From Plazaster borealis (Eukaryota; Echinodermata; Asteroidea; Forcipulatida; Labidiasteridae), in NCBI GenBank assembly GCA_021014325.1, contig CM037476.1, positions 21,922,827 to 21,986,826 of the forward strand: a stretch of DNA of 64,000 nt, read 5' to 3'. Below the pieces are notes generated by a model. The model saw only the letters and a list, made by a program, of their open reading frames with translations. It was not told where the DNA came from and made no database searches. A program made the position numbers and the translations under genes. Positions 21,930-33,156 of the stretch are shown piece after piece (position 1 is the stretch's first letter; every line of letters begins with the position of its first letter).

Positions 21930-22419
21930 ATCCGATTTGTTCTATTGCACGGTGCGTACCACATCATTGCGTGCGCGTGTCTTTGATAATGCAGCAGTAC
22001 AGTTACTGCAAGGCACATACTACATTACGGCGCCCGAGTGTCTCAAAATAGCAGTACAGAACGCACATAGTCACTGTTGAATCCAAACATGCCGAACCAA
22101 AAGAAATGGGTCTAATGTCTTTGTTTGTTTCGAAAGTTGTATCCTCCAATCAAAATGACAAAGATCTACTTGGATGTTATATAAAACAAATAATGAATGT
22201 TTTTAATTCGTGCAATAGTGCGAATATTTTCATTCGTTGAAATATGGAATGTTCCATTCAACTCGGCTCAGCCTCGTTGAAAAGAACATTCCATCTTTCA
22301 ACTCATGAAAATATTCGCACCACTGCACTCATAAACATTCATTATTTGTATAATATCACACTCCTTGTTGCTATGGATCGACCAATCAGAATCGAATATT
22401 CAGGCCTGCTTGAAGATAA

Positions 22420-23655
22420 TGTGACGAGATTGGGTGGACCGACACAAGTCTAATCTGCCCTGCTTTGAGAAGGTTCTTGAACTTAGTACGGAAGTAGGTC
22501 GGAGGTGATGGCAGTGTGAGTGGCAGGTCGCTGTGACCAATGCGGGTTGAGCGAGCTATCGAGAGCATGCTGCCGGCGTGGATGCAGGCGGGCATTGTCC
22601 AATCAGGTGGTGGTCGCGTGATGCTTGGGTGTGTCCAAGCCGAGTGCCGCAGCGTGGCTTGTCCGGGCGCGCCCGGGCTGGCCAGGCAGTGTGATCATAG
22701 ATTCCAAGCAAGTCAGAAGTGTAATTAGTGCTCTGCGAAAGACGTGAAACTTTGGTGGTGCGGGAATACTCAGCGAGCAGTCCGGTGAGTGTTAGGTTGC
22801 TGTTGTGTCCGCCGGAAACACACTGTTGTCTCCGACCCGCTTTCATACCTTTCTACGACCCTGTTAACTGTGTAACTTGCTGAGTGCAGCGTTCCGGTGG
22901 GCGATCCAGTAGGAGTCTTGCCGGTAGGTTTATTTGTTTGCGTAAATTGTTGCTTTACGATTGTGTTGCAGTGATTGAGCAACTTTTCAGAATAGTTGTG
23001 ATGAAGTGGCAGCTAGTAGTTGAGTTGACATAGAACTTGGATGGCACAGTGGGTCGATCATAGAGATTAACCTACTAGACAGTTGACCAAAGAGGTTGAC
23101 TCCTGGCCGTTCATTACTGGTTGAGTAATCCAACTGTAAGGAAGTTCAAATAGAAGCACTGTGAAACAATCGGCGTGCTAGCGTGTGCATTTTGGCTGCC
23201 AAATTTGCTGTTAGACTGGATTGGTTCCGCGAGGGGTGCACTCACGTAAGACAAGGTTTGTCAAAGGTTTGCTAAAGGCAAAAAGAAGGTTTGTAAAAGG
23301 ATAGAGGAAGGAAATGTAATTTTCATAAGAGAGAGTTGCCAAGAGAAGGCAATAAAGAGAATTGCCCAAGAGGCAATAAAAGAGAATTGACCATAGAACT
23401 GTGCCAGAGTCACTTTGTTTGTGTGTCATCCCCGAGTGATTTATCCTGCCCTGCCCATGAGTGCCCAAACAATCAGTAACCAATCGGCGGTAGATCTCCT
23501 CCAAACGAGCTCACATCCCTGGGCCTGAGATTGCTCGAAGTATTTCCAAGGTCCGAGGTACCATTTGGGTTTGGGGTTTGGGAGACTTTTGCCACAGATG
23601 GTGAACCTCTCTCTGACTTCCGAATCTAAATGAGACTCGCGGGAAATCCGCCACA
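22420..23655 (+). mobile_element. Solo LTR of the Ty3/gypsy family
   Basis: It begins TGTGACGAGATTGGGTGG and ends GGAAATCCGCCACA, matching both LTRs of the element at 26937-35314 over its length. It has neither of the insertions that interrupt those two LTRs, so it shows the undisturbed LTR of 1236 bp. No internal sequence follows. No clear flanking duplication was found. Confidence 0.85.
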
Positions 23656-23960
23656 TTAATGTTGTTTATACACAATGTAATGCGTGTACACGTGTGTGTG
23701 ACTACGAATATCTGCCGTGTGAATGGATGCGAGGTCAAAGGTGCGTTTTCCAGGGGGCCGCCCTTCGCTCAAGGCTAGTGTTATTCACGAACCTCGAAGT
23801 GTGACGTCAGATGTTTGGGCTAGTTTAGCTCATCGGCCTACGGAGCTCATCTACCGATTTGGGTAGCAGCCAATGAGATTACAGCATTCAGCGTGCATTA
23901 TCAATAGGTATAGAAAATCTTAACTTTGACCTAAAAATGTTATGATTATTCAATACTTCC
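23656..23960. other. Short spacer, no gene seen
   Basis: Nothing beyond scattered low-complexity sequence between the solo LTR and the LINE remnant. Confidence 0.5.
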
Positions 23961-25360
23961 TTGGATCTCTGCCACTAAATTTGTTGCTAGTTCTATTTCA
24001 AAGCAGCGGCCTAGTTCCAGGGACTTTTGGCGGATTGCTAATAGTGTACTGAACCGAAACAAGTCCTCCATTCCTCCTCTCTTTTATGGACCCCAGGTTT
24101 TCACTTCTCCTCAAGATAAGCAAACCTTTTTGCTGACAACTTTGCATCTAACTTCACACTCAGTGATGAGGGGCATTCACTCCCTGTCTTTCCATCTCGA
24201 AAATCCACTGTAGTATCTGATCCTCTTATCACCCCAAAGAAGATTGCCCGGATTCATAATTAATTCCTTGGATGCCTCCAAGGCTAATGGCACTGATGGA
24301 ATTCCTGTAATTGTTTTGAAAATGTGTTCCCAAGAACTTTCACCCATTCTTGCCCAGCTATTCAATGTGTGCTTGTTGGCAGTCTCTGTGTTTCCTTCAC
24401 CATTGAAAGTGGCATCCTTTGTCTCTGTCTTTAAGGGTGTAGGTGAGAGTTCTGAAGCTACCTCGCTAAGGAGAGACCTCATTCCCCAACCTCCGGTTAT
24501 CTGGAGGATCCCGCCGGGAACCGCCGGGTTTCCACACATTGGTTTTGAAGAATAGACTTTGCCGTCTTCGTGAATAATGGTATGCAAGAGGTCATCCACA
24601 GCCCTAAGGCCTCATTAAGAAAGCCCAGCAAACCGTCAATAGGCTTGCAAACTCAGACTGCAAAAGGCATTTTCCTTCACACACAAAAGTTCATCTTTGA
24701 AGTGATGTCTTTTGTCAACGGATTCCAGCAAATTGTGTGGGATTAACTGGGAGGTAAGGAATACCATTGTTCAGGAACTGTATAGGCAGAATTATTAAGT
24801 GAGATAGCTAGCAATAAACCAAAAGAGATTAACTGAGAGTCCTTTTGTATGGGGTCTGGAGCTGCTGGGTCAGGCTGGCTTCATACATATTCGCCTGGCT
24901 TGTGCATTGACCTGTAGATAATGAGCTCATTATAGAAAAGACAAGCGCCCGGCGGAATCCTCCGGATATCCGGAGGTTGGGGAATTAGGTCTCCCCTAAT
25001 TATCGTCCTATTAGTCTGCATCCCATAATATTAAGTAAGATCTTTGAATGCTTTGTTAATCAACAGCTCCTTGGATACCTGGATAGGAGGACAATGACCT
25101 TCTAACTGACTGCCAGTTCGGGTTTCGCCATTCCCGCTCAACCGGTGATCTGCTTTCCCTAGTTACCGATCATTTTAGTAGGGCCTTAGATCGCAGAGGT
25201 GAGGCTCGAGTTGTAGCATTGGACATCTCCAAGGCCTTCGAAAAAGTATGGCACACTGGCCTGCTCCACAAGCTTCAGTCATATGGTGTGTCAGGCAGAA
25301 TGTTATCTATTATTATGATATCTTCTTGAAGTCCCTTACCAAGAGTGGCCTTTAGTCTTG
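23960..25360 (+). pseudogene. Jockey-like LINE reverse transcriptase remnant
   Basis: Conceptual translation with frame changes gives recognisable non-LTR RT blocks. Around 24000-24170 is RDFWRIANSVLNRNKSSIPP. At 24244-24430 are LDASKANGTDGIPVIVLKMC and ELSPILAQLFNVCL. At about 25005-25320 are NYRPISL, SGFRHSRSTGDLL, and VALDISKAFEKVWHTGLLHK with SYGVSGRML. The catalytic YADD region is beyond the break and not found. A 525-bp MITE splits the gene between the 'ESS' and 'NYRPIS' blocks. Multiple stops and shifts show it is dead. Confidence 0.85.
24470..24994. mobile_element. MITE inserted in the LINE remnant
   Basis: The terminal inverted repeats begin GGAGAGACCTCATTCCCC at the left; inverted at the right they read GGAGACCTAATTCCCCAACC. 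Both continue into a CTCCGG-ATATC-CGGAGG-like inner palindrome and a CCGCCGGG block, about 45 bp in all. A CTAA motif flanks both sides (24466-24469, 24996-24999). The LINE reading frame resumes directly afterwards. Confidence 0.8.
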
Positions 25361-25915
25361 TTTGAGGCGAACTTGTATAAAAAAAGTCATGATCTAGAAG
25401 GCTAATGGGCCGGGCTTCACGGCAATCCTGCTGATCAACAAACAACCAATCATTTTAACGGACAGAGGAGAAAAAGAGAAAGCTGTTCCACTTTGTATTT
25501 AGAGTATAAACCTCTCTAGCCCCTGTGAGGGGTATTAGGCTTGATAATGTTGTGAAACAAACTTCATACCCCGGGTGTAATACGATTTTCGAGATTGCTA
25601 TAAACTATAGACGATGTGACCTCTGACGTCATTTGAAAACCATAACATGATGCGCGCGCATGTCGCCGGGCAAAACCTTTGTGTACTGACAGCCAGCTAT
25701 AAAGGACACGCAATGTTACCATGAGTACGCGTCTTCTTGCCCGGCGGAAACATGACTTGGACAGTGTTTTGTCAACAGAGGGCGGTTTGAATGTAAACAG
25801 AGGTCACATCATCTATAGTAGTGCTCACTCAATGGGATCAGTTATTACTTAATTCAAGGTTAAATTAATTTTAAAACCCTGCGTGACAGCATCAAAAAAC
25901 AATCACGGTCGGACA
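25361..25915. other. Spacer, no gene seen
   Basis: No ORF with protein character. The stretch from 25862 onward already resembles (inverted) 47600-47640, so the repeat unit beginning at 25916 may extend further left. Confidence 0.4.
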
Positions 25916-26371
25916 GCATCGGTCACTTTTTGAGTGACCGTTTTGATATTAGCGTGTAATATATTCCTATGCAAAAAACAATCATTTTCAAATGGCCCAA
26001 AACCTGAATTTGTTTTGCTTAGTCAGAAGGAGATATAGACCCTTCTGACTAAACAAAACAAATTCAGGTCACTGCTTACAAGACTTGTACAAGAATACAG
26101 AAGAAGCCATCTGGAAACCATATGGTTCAGTTCACCCAGTAGTGGCTATTGACTCCAAGGTCAAGTAACTGCTGTACAATTCCGGGAATTCCGGGAGATC
26201 TGTTCATCGATAAATTGTTTGTGTGTGCAAAACCAACGATGGTAACAAGACAATTGGCATGCTATTTAGCTAGGTAAAGTTGGGGAACTTGGATGGTTTT
26301 TTTGGAAGAAGAAGAATGGTGGAGTACCGACTGTTTAATTAAAAACGGACACTCAATGAGTGACCGATGGC
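25916..26371. mobile_element. Foldback element, copy A
   Basis: It starts GCATCGGTCACTTTTTGAGTG and ends with the near inverse (CACTCAATGAGTGACCGATG). The interior holds a hairpin at about 26005-26065 built on CTGAATTTGTTTTG and its inverse. A larger inverted copy lies at 46553-47598, sharing the blocks ACCATATGG and AGTAGTGGCTATTGAC. Confidence 0.75.
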
Positions 26372-26936
26372 ATCATGCAAGGTTAGTTAAGGAAGAACCA
26401 AATTTGTGACTGCACAAAATGGCGGACCGTATGGTTGTATTCCCAGAGGCAAATTTATGTTATGTTAAGATATTTTGTAATCACTATTCACTAATTACAA
26501 CATGCTCTGTGTGTTTTATTTCAAGACAAACTCTTAAAATAACAAAAAAGAAAAAAGAAAACGAGAAATTGGATTTTCTTTTAAACAAAAAGCCATTAAA
26601 AGTCCACGTTTGTCAAAAGGTGTCTGACTAAAAAATTGTCTTTGATTGCTCTGTTGGCCTGTAAATGACAAAAGAATGTAAAGGGCAAAATAATTCGGGC
26701 TCGATTGCAAGATTCAACCCTAAAAAACAAAAAGAAATGGATAAACGGAACTTGCAAATCTTGCTTGAATTACTACAGGAACAATTACAGTCGGGTGCAC
26801 AATATAACAAAAATAACATGGCTCGAATCAAGTCGAGATTACGCAAGTTATAAACAATCGAAGAAAAATAATCTCTCTTGGTCTCTTTGCAAAACAAAAT
26901 CACAAAAAGGATGTAAAAGCTGAAAATGTTGACTAA
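26372..26936. other. Repeat-derived flank
   Basis: Positions 26395-26545 match 48270-48415 in direct orientation (TGGCGGACCGTATG, AGAGGCAAAT, TTGTAATCACT blocks). The small ORFs here are not convincing. Confidence 0.45.
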
Positions 26937-28937
26937 TGTGACGAGATTGGGTGGACCATCACAAGTCTAATCTGCCCTTCTTTAAGAAGGTTCTCGAAAC
27001 TGTAGTCCGGAAGTAGGGTGGAGGAGATCGCAGTGTGAGTGGCAGGTCGCTGTGTCCAATCTGGGTTGAGCGATCTACCGAGAGCATGCTGCCGGCGTGG
27101 ATGCAGGCAGCATTGTCCAATCAGGTGGTGGTCGGTTGATGCCTGTGTGTGTCCAAGCCGAATGCCGCGGCGTGGCTTGTCCAGGCGCACGGGCTGGCCA
27201 GGCAGTGTGATTTCAGATTCCGATCTAGGCAGAAGTGTCGTACAGTCCTGCGAAAGACGTAAAGCTTTGGTGGTGCGGGAAAGAGTCATCAGCGAGCACT
27301 CCGGTGAGTGTAGGTTGCTGTGGTTGTCCACCAGAATCACACTGTTGTCTCCGACATGCTTTCATATCTTTCTACGGCCCTGTTAACTGTGTAACTTGCT
27401 GGGTTCAGCGTTCTGGTGAGCGATCCAGTGGTAGTCGTGCCGGTAGGTTTATCTGTTGCGTAAATTGTTGCTTTACGATTGTGTTTCAGTGATTGAGTAG
27501 CCTTTCAGAATAGTTGTGATAAAGTGGCGGCTAGTACTTGAGTTCACATAGAACTTGAATGGCACACTGGGTTGATCATAGAGATTAACCGACTAGACAG
27601 ATGACCATAAAGATTGACTACGGGCCGTTCATTACTGGTCGAGTACTCCAACTGTAAGGAACCTCAAATAAAGACACTGTGAAACAATCGGCGTGCTAGC
27701 GTGTGCATTTTGGGTGCCAAATTTGCTGTTAGACTAGATTGGTTCCAGTGCACTCACGTAAGACAAGGTTTGTTTAAAGGTTTGTGTAAGCTTGTTTGTA
27801 AAAGGAAATGTAATTTCCATGTAAGAGAGTTGCCCAGAGAAGGCATTAAAGAGAATTGCTCATGAGGCAAAGAGAGGATTGACACAAAGAACTGTGCCCG
27901 TGTCCGTTATTGTGTGTCGTTCCCCTGTGATTTATCCTGCCCTGCCCTAGAGTGCCCAGACAATCAGTAACCAATCAGCGGTAGACTTGGTTCCAAGTCT
28001 GTGATTGTGGTTTTTAGTCTATACCCGATAGCCATTACATTATTGCTTGAAATAGCGCCCTCTTGTGGATTTACATCCGTCATTAACCTACGATCACAGA
28101 CTTGGGAATCTTGTTTATCGGTTTGTACACACCCTATGGCGAATTAGTCCAAAAGTGGACGGAACACTCTGATTGGTCAGATTTGCAGAAACCTTCAATA
28201 AGATGCATATTCAAATTTAACCATTTAAACCACGGGATGCGCGCCGCGCGCCCACGGGATGTGCGCCGCGCACCCCCGGGATACAGTACAGAAACACAAC
28301 ATTGATGATGCACATCAGGGTTTAAAATAAATAATAACGTTGTGGGTAATCACTCGACGATTCGATTCAAACCATAGGTAACATTGTTTTTCGTCTTGCA
28401 AGAATCATGTATTTTATTACGTACATTTTTCAGTTTTGTATTATTTTAGCTAAAAATTATAAATACCACCGTACCACGCACTATACGAAAATAAGACCAA
28501 TAATATTTTACAGAAAATGCTGAAGTGATTGTAACCTATTGGTAATTGACGCAGCCAACAGGGAATATGTGGCCTCCTAATTGGCCATCGCTCTGCGATC
28601 AGTGTTGTTATGTAAATTTCAGTTGTGAATAAATGAATATACCGTATATACAAGAGGGTCAAGTCTGTGATCGCGAGTCAGAGCGTGTGATAGCCAATCT
28701 GCGGGGGAGTTTTGCGTGGCTGATGCGAAAAATAACAGCAAACTCAGACTTCAAATCAAGTCTAATCGGCGGTAAACCTCCTCCAAACGAGCTCACATCC
28801 CTGGACCTGAGATTGCTCGAAGCATTTCCAAGGTCCGGGGTACCATTTTGGTTTGGGGTTTGGGAGACTTTCGCCACAGATGGTGAACCTCTTTCAAGCT
28901 TCTGAATCTGAATGAGACTCGCGGGAAATCCGTCACA
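26937..28937 (+). repeat. 5' LTR (split by a nested element)
   Basis: Ends TGTGAC and GTCACA are exact inverses of each other. The LTR is interrupted at 27984-28763. The remaining pieces align with the solo LTR at 22420-23655. Confidence 0.85.
27984..28763. mobile_element. TIR element inside the 5' LTR
   Basis: The LTR text AATCAGCGGTA (27973-27983) recurs with one change as AATCGGCGGTA (28764-28774), which suggests an 11-bp target duplication. The element starts GACTTGGTTCCAAGTCTG; the inverse of its end is GACTTGATTTGAAGTCTG, 18 bp with three mismatches. Each terminus is itself almost palindromic. The AAGTCTGTGAT motif recurs internally at about 28098 and 28660. A target duplication this long is unusual; Mutator-like elements are one family that makes 9-11 bp duplications. 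Confidence 0.7.
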
Positions 28938-28939
28938 AA

Positions 28940-28956
28940 TGGTGTCAGAAGTGGGA
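28940..28956 (+). promoter_or_regulatory. Primer-binding site (tRNA-Leu type)
   Basis: TGGTGTCAGAAGTGGGA begins two bases after the 5' LTR. It is complementary to a tRNA 3' end of the form TCCCACTTCTGACACCA, which I recognise as leucine-tRNA type and usual for many Ty3/gypsy elements. Confidence 0.75.
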
Positions 28957-29190
28957 TGATTGGTACTGATTAGGTAAGTTGGCACTGAAGAGTTCAGAGT
29001 AGGGTAAAAAGAGATGAATTTCTGTAGTTAATAGTGCAACTTAAGAGATATAAATTTCTGTGGTTGAGAAAGCAACCAAAGAGCTCAGAAATGAGTAGAG
29101 AGTGTTGAGAGTGAACTGCAGAGGCTAAGATTAGAGGCCCAATTTCTGCAGTGGGACAGAGAACTCATGGCTAAGAAATAAAAGGCAGCC

Positions 29191-30230
29191 ATGAAAGAGA
29201 GTAATGAGAAATCTCCCCAAAGAGATGGTGGGGACAGTGAAAAAGCGAAAGAGACAGCACGGGCCGATTCAGAAATCGAGTTCCGTTTGCCTTTCGAGAT
29301 TTCAGGTTATTTCTCCCAAAGGGAACCAAATTCCTTGGTGTCCGTACGAGCACCCGAGCTTGACCCCAAGGTTGAGAAAAGAGTGCAGTTTAGGGAAAGC
29401 ACTTCAATTAAGAGTAGTAGTGCAGGTATTTCCTATTCAGAAAATCTAAAAAAGTACAGTGCAGTGGAAGAGCTCCAGTCTTTTCTGTCGAGCAGCAGTT
29501 GCACTGAGAAAGAGATTAGAGATATAGTTGGGACGGAGACAGTCTCTCCTAAAAGAGTGCACAGTGAACTGTTGAGCTTTGCCACTAGTGGGGTGGACAC
29601 TAATGCCAACGGTTCAACATAGTGTACACAGAAATCAGCAGGGCCCTGGCCGCTGAAAAGAAAACCGAGAGTAATTGTGGAGAACGAGAAAGAAGGGAAG
29701 TATTTGGTGCAGTCTAATCGGCGCCCAAATATTACTCCCGATAGATACAGTGGAAAAGTGTTGTGGAAAGAGTATTTCCGGCACTTTGAGTCGTGTCGAA
29801 TAGTGAACCAGTGGAACGAAGAGCAAGCCGTTAGTTATCTGTCGGCGAGCTTGCAAGGAAACGCCCTTAGATTGTTAGGGGATGTTCCTACTGGTCAGGC
29901 ACAGACATTTAGTGGGCTAGTGAAGTTACCAAAGAGACGAAAATTTGGTTCCGGTCGCCTGAGCGAAAACTATTTCTAATTTGGTTGAGCTGAGGCATCG
30001 CCGGCAAGGACCAAAAGCGACGTTGCAAGAGTTGGGTCAAGCCATACAAGAGTTAACGGTCAAAGCGTGTCCTGACATACAGGAAAGTTGAGCAACAGAG
30101 AAATCTTGACGGAAAGCAAGTATTGGCTAGAGTGTTGGATACAGGAATGGAACAGAGGTTTCATGAAATGGAGAAAGAAAGAGTGTTGTTGGATTGTTAA
30201 CAGAGTTGACAAAACAAGTGCAGGACAAGA
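29191..30230 (+). pseudogene. gag remnant of the Ty3/gypsy element
   Basis: The first open stretch (29191-29622, 143 codons) is a charged, Ser-rich N-terminal region. The second (29677-29979) has the capsid signature ITPDRYSGKVLWKEYFRHF, then WNEEQAVSYLSASLQGNALR. It continues, after a frameshift near 29945, as GRLSENY, LVELRHRRQGPKATLQELGQ and AIQELTVKACPD. A nucleocapsid CCHC knuckle was not found. Gag would form the intracellular virus-like particle. Shifts and stops make the copy non-functional. Confidence 0.8.
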
Positions 30231-31449
30231 GTGCCTCAGTGGAGGAAGATTTCCCACTTGACGGCGGCTCACAAGACATATTGGTCTTATTGGGACCAGT
30301 TATGTGTCAGAGATGAGCTGGTTCATAAGAGATGGGAGCCAGACTATGGCAAAGTAGTGAGATGGCTACTAGTAGTGCCTCAGAGTATGAGGAAAGAGAT
30401 ACTGAGAAAAGTGCATGGTGGACTGCTCAGTGGTCACTTGGGCATGAATAAAACCTTGGCGAAGGTGAAATATAGATATTTCTGGCCGGGTATGTCCTCA
30501 GAAGTACGCTCCTTCATAAAGGAGTTGTGACCTGTGTGCGAGAATAAAGTCCCCTTCAAAGAAAGGGATCGCTCCCTTGCAGCAGTTTCGTGTAGGAGTT
30601 CCCATGGAAAGAGTGGCAATAGATTTTCTTGGGCCACTGCCCATAACAGAGAGTGGGAACAAGTGGATCCTAGTAGCTGGCAACTACTGTACCAAATGGA
30701 TGGAGGCTTATCCATTGGATGCAATGGCAAGTACAGTAGCCTGCAAGTTGGCAGAAGAGTTTGTCTGCCGGTTCGGAGTTCCACAAGAACTCCATTCCGA
30801 TCAAGGAACAAATTTTGAGTCAGAGGTGTTCAGAGAGATGTGTCAAACACTAGGTATGTCGAAGACAAGAACAACCGCCTATAATCCGAAGTCAGACGGA
30901 GTGGTGGAGCGGTTTAATAAGATGCTAGTGAACCTGGTGGCCGTGCTCATTAATCCGCAAGGGAAGCAGAAGGATTAAGATAAATTCCTCCCTTATGTGA
31001 CCTTTGCTTATAGGTGCACTCCACACGACTCTACAGAAGAGTCACCAAACATAATGATGTTTAGAAGAGAAGTTAGTATACCGCTGGACTTGACAACAGG
31101 TTGTCCTGAGACCGAGGTGGAGACTAACGCTGACTTCGGAGAAGAGCTGCGTAGTAATATGCAGAGTGCCCATCAGAGGGCTAGAGAGTGTCTCGGGAAG
31201 AGCGCCCGGAGACAAAAGAGGAACTACGACTGAAGAGCAACCGAGAAAGGTCTTAAAGAGGGCGATTTCGCTTGGTTGCACAACTCGGCGAGGAGAAAGC
31301 AAATTTCCCCCAAGCTCCAGTTGAGATGGGAGGGACCGTGGCTTGTCGTAAAGAAGCTGTCCGATGTAACATTCCGAATACAGTTGCGGCGGAATGGGAA
31401 GCTCAAAGTGGTACAAAGCGATAGGCTTAAGCCGTACCAGGGAGAATAA
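30231..31449 (+). pseudogene. Integrase remnant of the Ty3/gypsy element
   Basis: The H2C2 zinc module is seen at 30390-30560: the histidine half HGGLLSGHLGMNKTLAKVKY is followed by a one-base shift that separates it from CDLCARIK. The catalytic core follows with all three acidic positions visible: AIDFLGPLP, HSDQGTNF, and GVVERFN (about 30610-30915). The C-terminal part includes FAYRCTPHDSTEESPN and a chromatin-side barrel (LRWEGPWLVVKKL, DRLKPYQGE). In-frame stops near 30976 and 31231 break it. Integrase joins element cDNA to host DNA. The catalytic residues survive although the protein cannot be made whole. Confidence 0.9.
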
Positions 31450-31473
31450 TTGGTACCCTAGACCCTGGAGGGT

Positions 31474-31761
31474 GTGGAAGAGGACCCCCAGGTTGAGGAA
31501 GTGGTGCTTGAGATCAGTGAAATGCCTAAAGAGGGCAAGGAGGTTGTAGAAGAAAGCTCTCAGGTTGAGCCCGTAGAGGAAGTGGTGTCTGAGAGAGAGA
31601 GTCTGAGAGAGAGGCGCCTAAGGATGACGAAGTTGACGCGGTGTCTGAGAGTGAGATGCCGGAAAGTAGAAGTGAATGAAATGGGGTCGTATCCGAACCA
31701 GAGAATTGGAAACACCCAAAAAGAAATCATCGCTACCAGTGAGGTACCGATAGACGTGTAA
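31474..31761 (+). pseudogene. Acidic ORF after integrase
   Basis: A Glu/Val-rich stretch (VEEDPQVEEVVLEISEM, then EVVEESSQVEPVEEVVSE) follows the integrase end directly. It is probably the C-terminal tail of the pol polyprotein or the start of the accessory ORF. No known domain is recognised; it is low-complexity and could be structural noise. Confidence 0.4.
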
Positions 31762-31813
31762 ACAAAAAATGGTTTTGAAAGAAAATCAACAATAAAAATA
31801 ATATGGTTTTGTT

Positions 31814-32544
31814 TTGTTGAGTCACAGATCAAGAAGAGATGGCAGAGGGAAAGCGAAAGCTGAGAGAAATTACAAGTGCAGAGATTGTCAGGAAGAGTTT
31901 GATCAGGGTGATGCCCTATGGGATCATATTAGAAGAGTTCATGGCCCCGTTGAATACCTCAACTGCCATCAGAGATTTCATCGAGCCAGGCGGGAGGAAG
32001 TGGAAGGAATCCGGCCCATAGTTGAGGGACTGGTACCAGAGGGACCAGAGGTGTGCTTAGTGCGAGCAGAGAGCTCGGGCAGAATCCCCAACGATGACAG
32101 TGCGTCAACCGCACCACCCAGGAGCCAGCAGAGAAAGGGGACGTGGCAGTCCTGTCCCTTTCACCATGCCCCATCTCACCACTGATGGCCATGATGGGAG
32201 GATCTGAGTCTGAAGAGGCAGCCTCACCTGTATACATGGTCACACCGGGCCGAGGAAAGCCCCGTGGTATGTTGGCTTTGATGATGTCAGCCAGACCCCC
32301 TTCCCTAGTCCCCTCCTACTCCTATATGCCATCATTGATGCAGTTGCAGCAATTTCCTCCTCGGAGGTTGATCTGTTCCCACCCCCTCTAAAATGAGAAG
32401 GATGGCCACTGTGCGAGTCCGGACAACGACCGAGACCATCTACAGGAACCGGGTGATAAGGCGTCGTGGGGAGGTGGAAGAAAAGTTGGAGATGGTGGAG
32501 CTGGAGGCCGCTGTGGATGACTCCAGGAGGAGGAAACGGAGCTA
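31814..32544 (+). pseudogene. Accessory ORF with C2H2 zinc finger, between integrase and 3' LTR
   Basis: The frame 31814-32185 encodes YKCRDCQEEFDQGDALWDHI plus RRVH, a canonical C-x2-C-x12-H-x4-H finger (about 31868-31945), with a second partial finger (NCHQRFHRARR) right after it. After a frame change the text continues in 32186-32390, which is rich in Ser and Pro. It then returns to the original frame at 32393 with a basic stretch (MRRMATVRVRTTTETIYRNR) ending RRRKRS at 32544. No ATG is obvious at the 5' end, so the start is unclear. An extra ORF in this position is not part of the minimal gag-pol plan. DNA or RNA binding is inferred from the finger alone. Confidence 0.6.
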
Positions 32545-33077
32545 GCAACAGGCTAATTGTGTTACGTTAAAGTTTTGATAAAGTTTGTTAAAGGTTTTTC
32601 CTCAGCTAAAGTGTAATTTTCTGAAATCACAGTTTCTAATGCATAAGGTGCAATCTGTAAAGATTTGATTAGGTGGTTCCAAAGTTTGATTTTGTTTAAA
32701 AAGTGATTCCAAAGTTTGATTATGTATAAAGAACCAGTTAAATTGAGTTAATGTGTAAATCAGCCGAGTCAAAGTGAAAGAAGACGAATAAAGTGCCTTA
32801 CAGTGTTTAACGGAAACAACAAGGAAAAAAAGAAAGACAGATTTTCTTGCCAAGTGAAGCCAAAGTTAGATTGCCGTTTGTTATAAAGGATAAGTTCAGA
32901 TACATTTTTGTAAGGAGTACATTTTTTATGTGTAAAAGAACATTGTGTACTAACTGTGAATATTTAAAGAGTTTAAAGTTTACTGTTCTGAGTAGACTTG
33001 TGCCGGTCACACATCTCGTTTGTTGTTGGGTTTTCGCTGGTTTGGACTGGGGAAAGTCCAAGCTAAGCTTGGGCCTA
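32545..33077 (+). other. 3' untranslated internal region of the retrotransposon
   Basis: No ORF. Repeats of the AAAGTTTGATT step occur at about 32675-32720. A purine-rich stretch (CTGGGGAAAG, about 33047) is the only candidate polypurine tract, but it is not directly next to the LTR. Confidence 0.45.
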
Positions 33078-33156
33078 AATAACGAGATTGGGTGGACCGA
33101 CACAAGTCTCATCTGCCCTTCTTTGAGAGGGTTCTCGAACCTGTAGTCCGGAAGTA

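Larger units (their letters stand above)
21419..22419. mobile_element. Nested foldback element cluster
   Basis: Two outer arms, ATTATTTGTTTTATATAACA at about 21680 and the inverse at about 22175-22200, enclose inner palindromes. Hairpins with GGAATGTTCCATTCAAC stems sit at 21583-21629 and 22246-22292, symmetrically left and right. The right end (22340-22419) is the inverse of 17889-17960. No ORF with protein character is seen. Confidence 0.75.

Noticed and set aside
24177..24599. 140-codon minus-strand ORF
   Set aside because: It overlaps, in antisense, the recognised LINE RT blocks and the MITE. It is a shadow.
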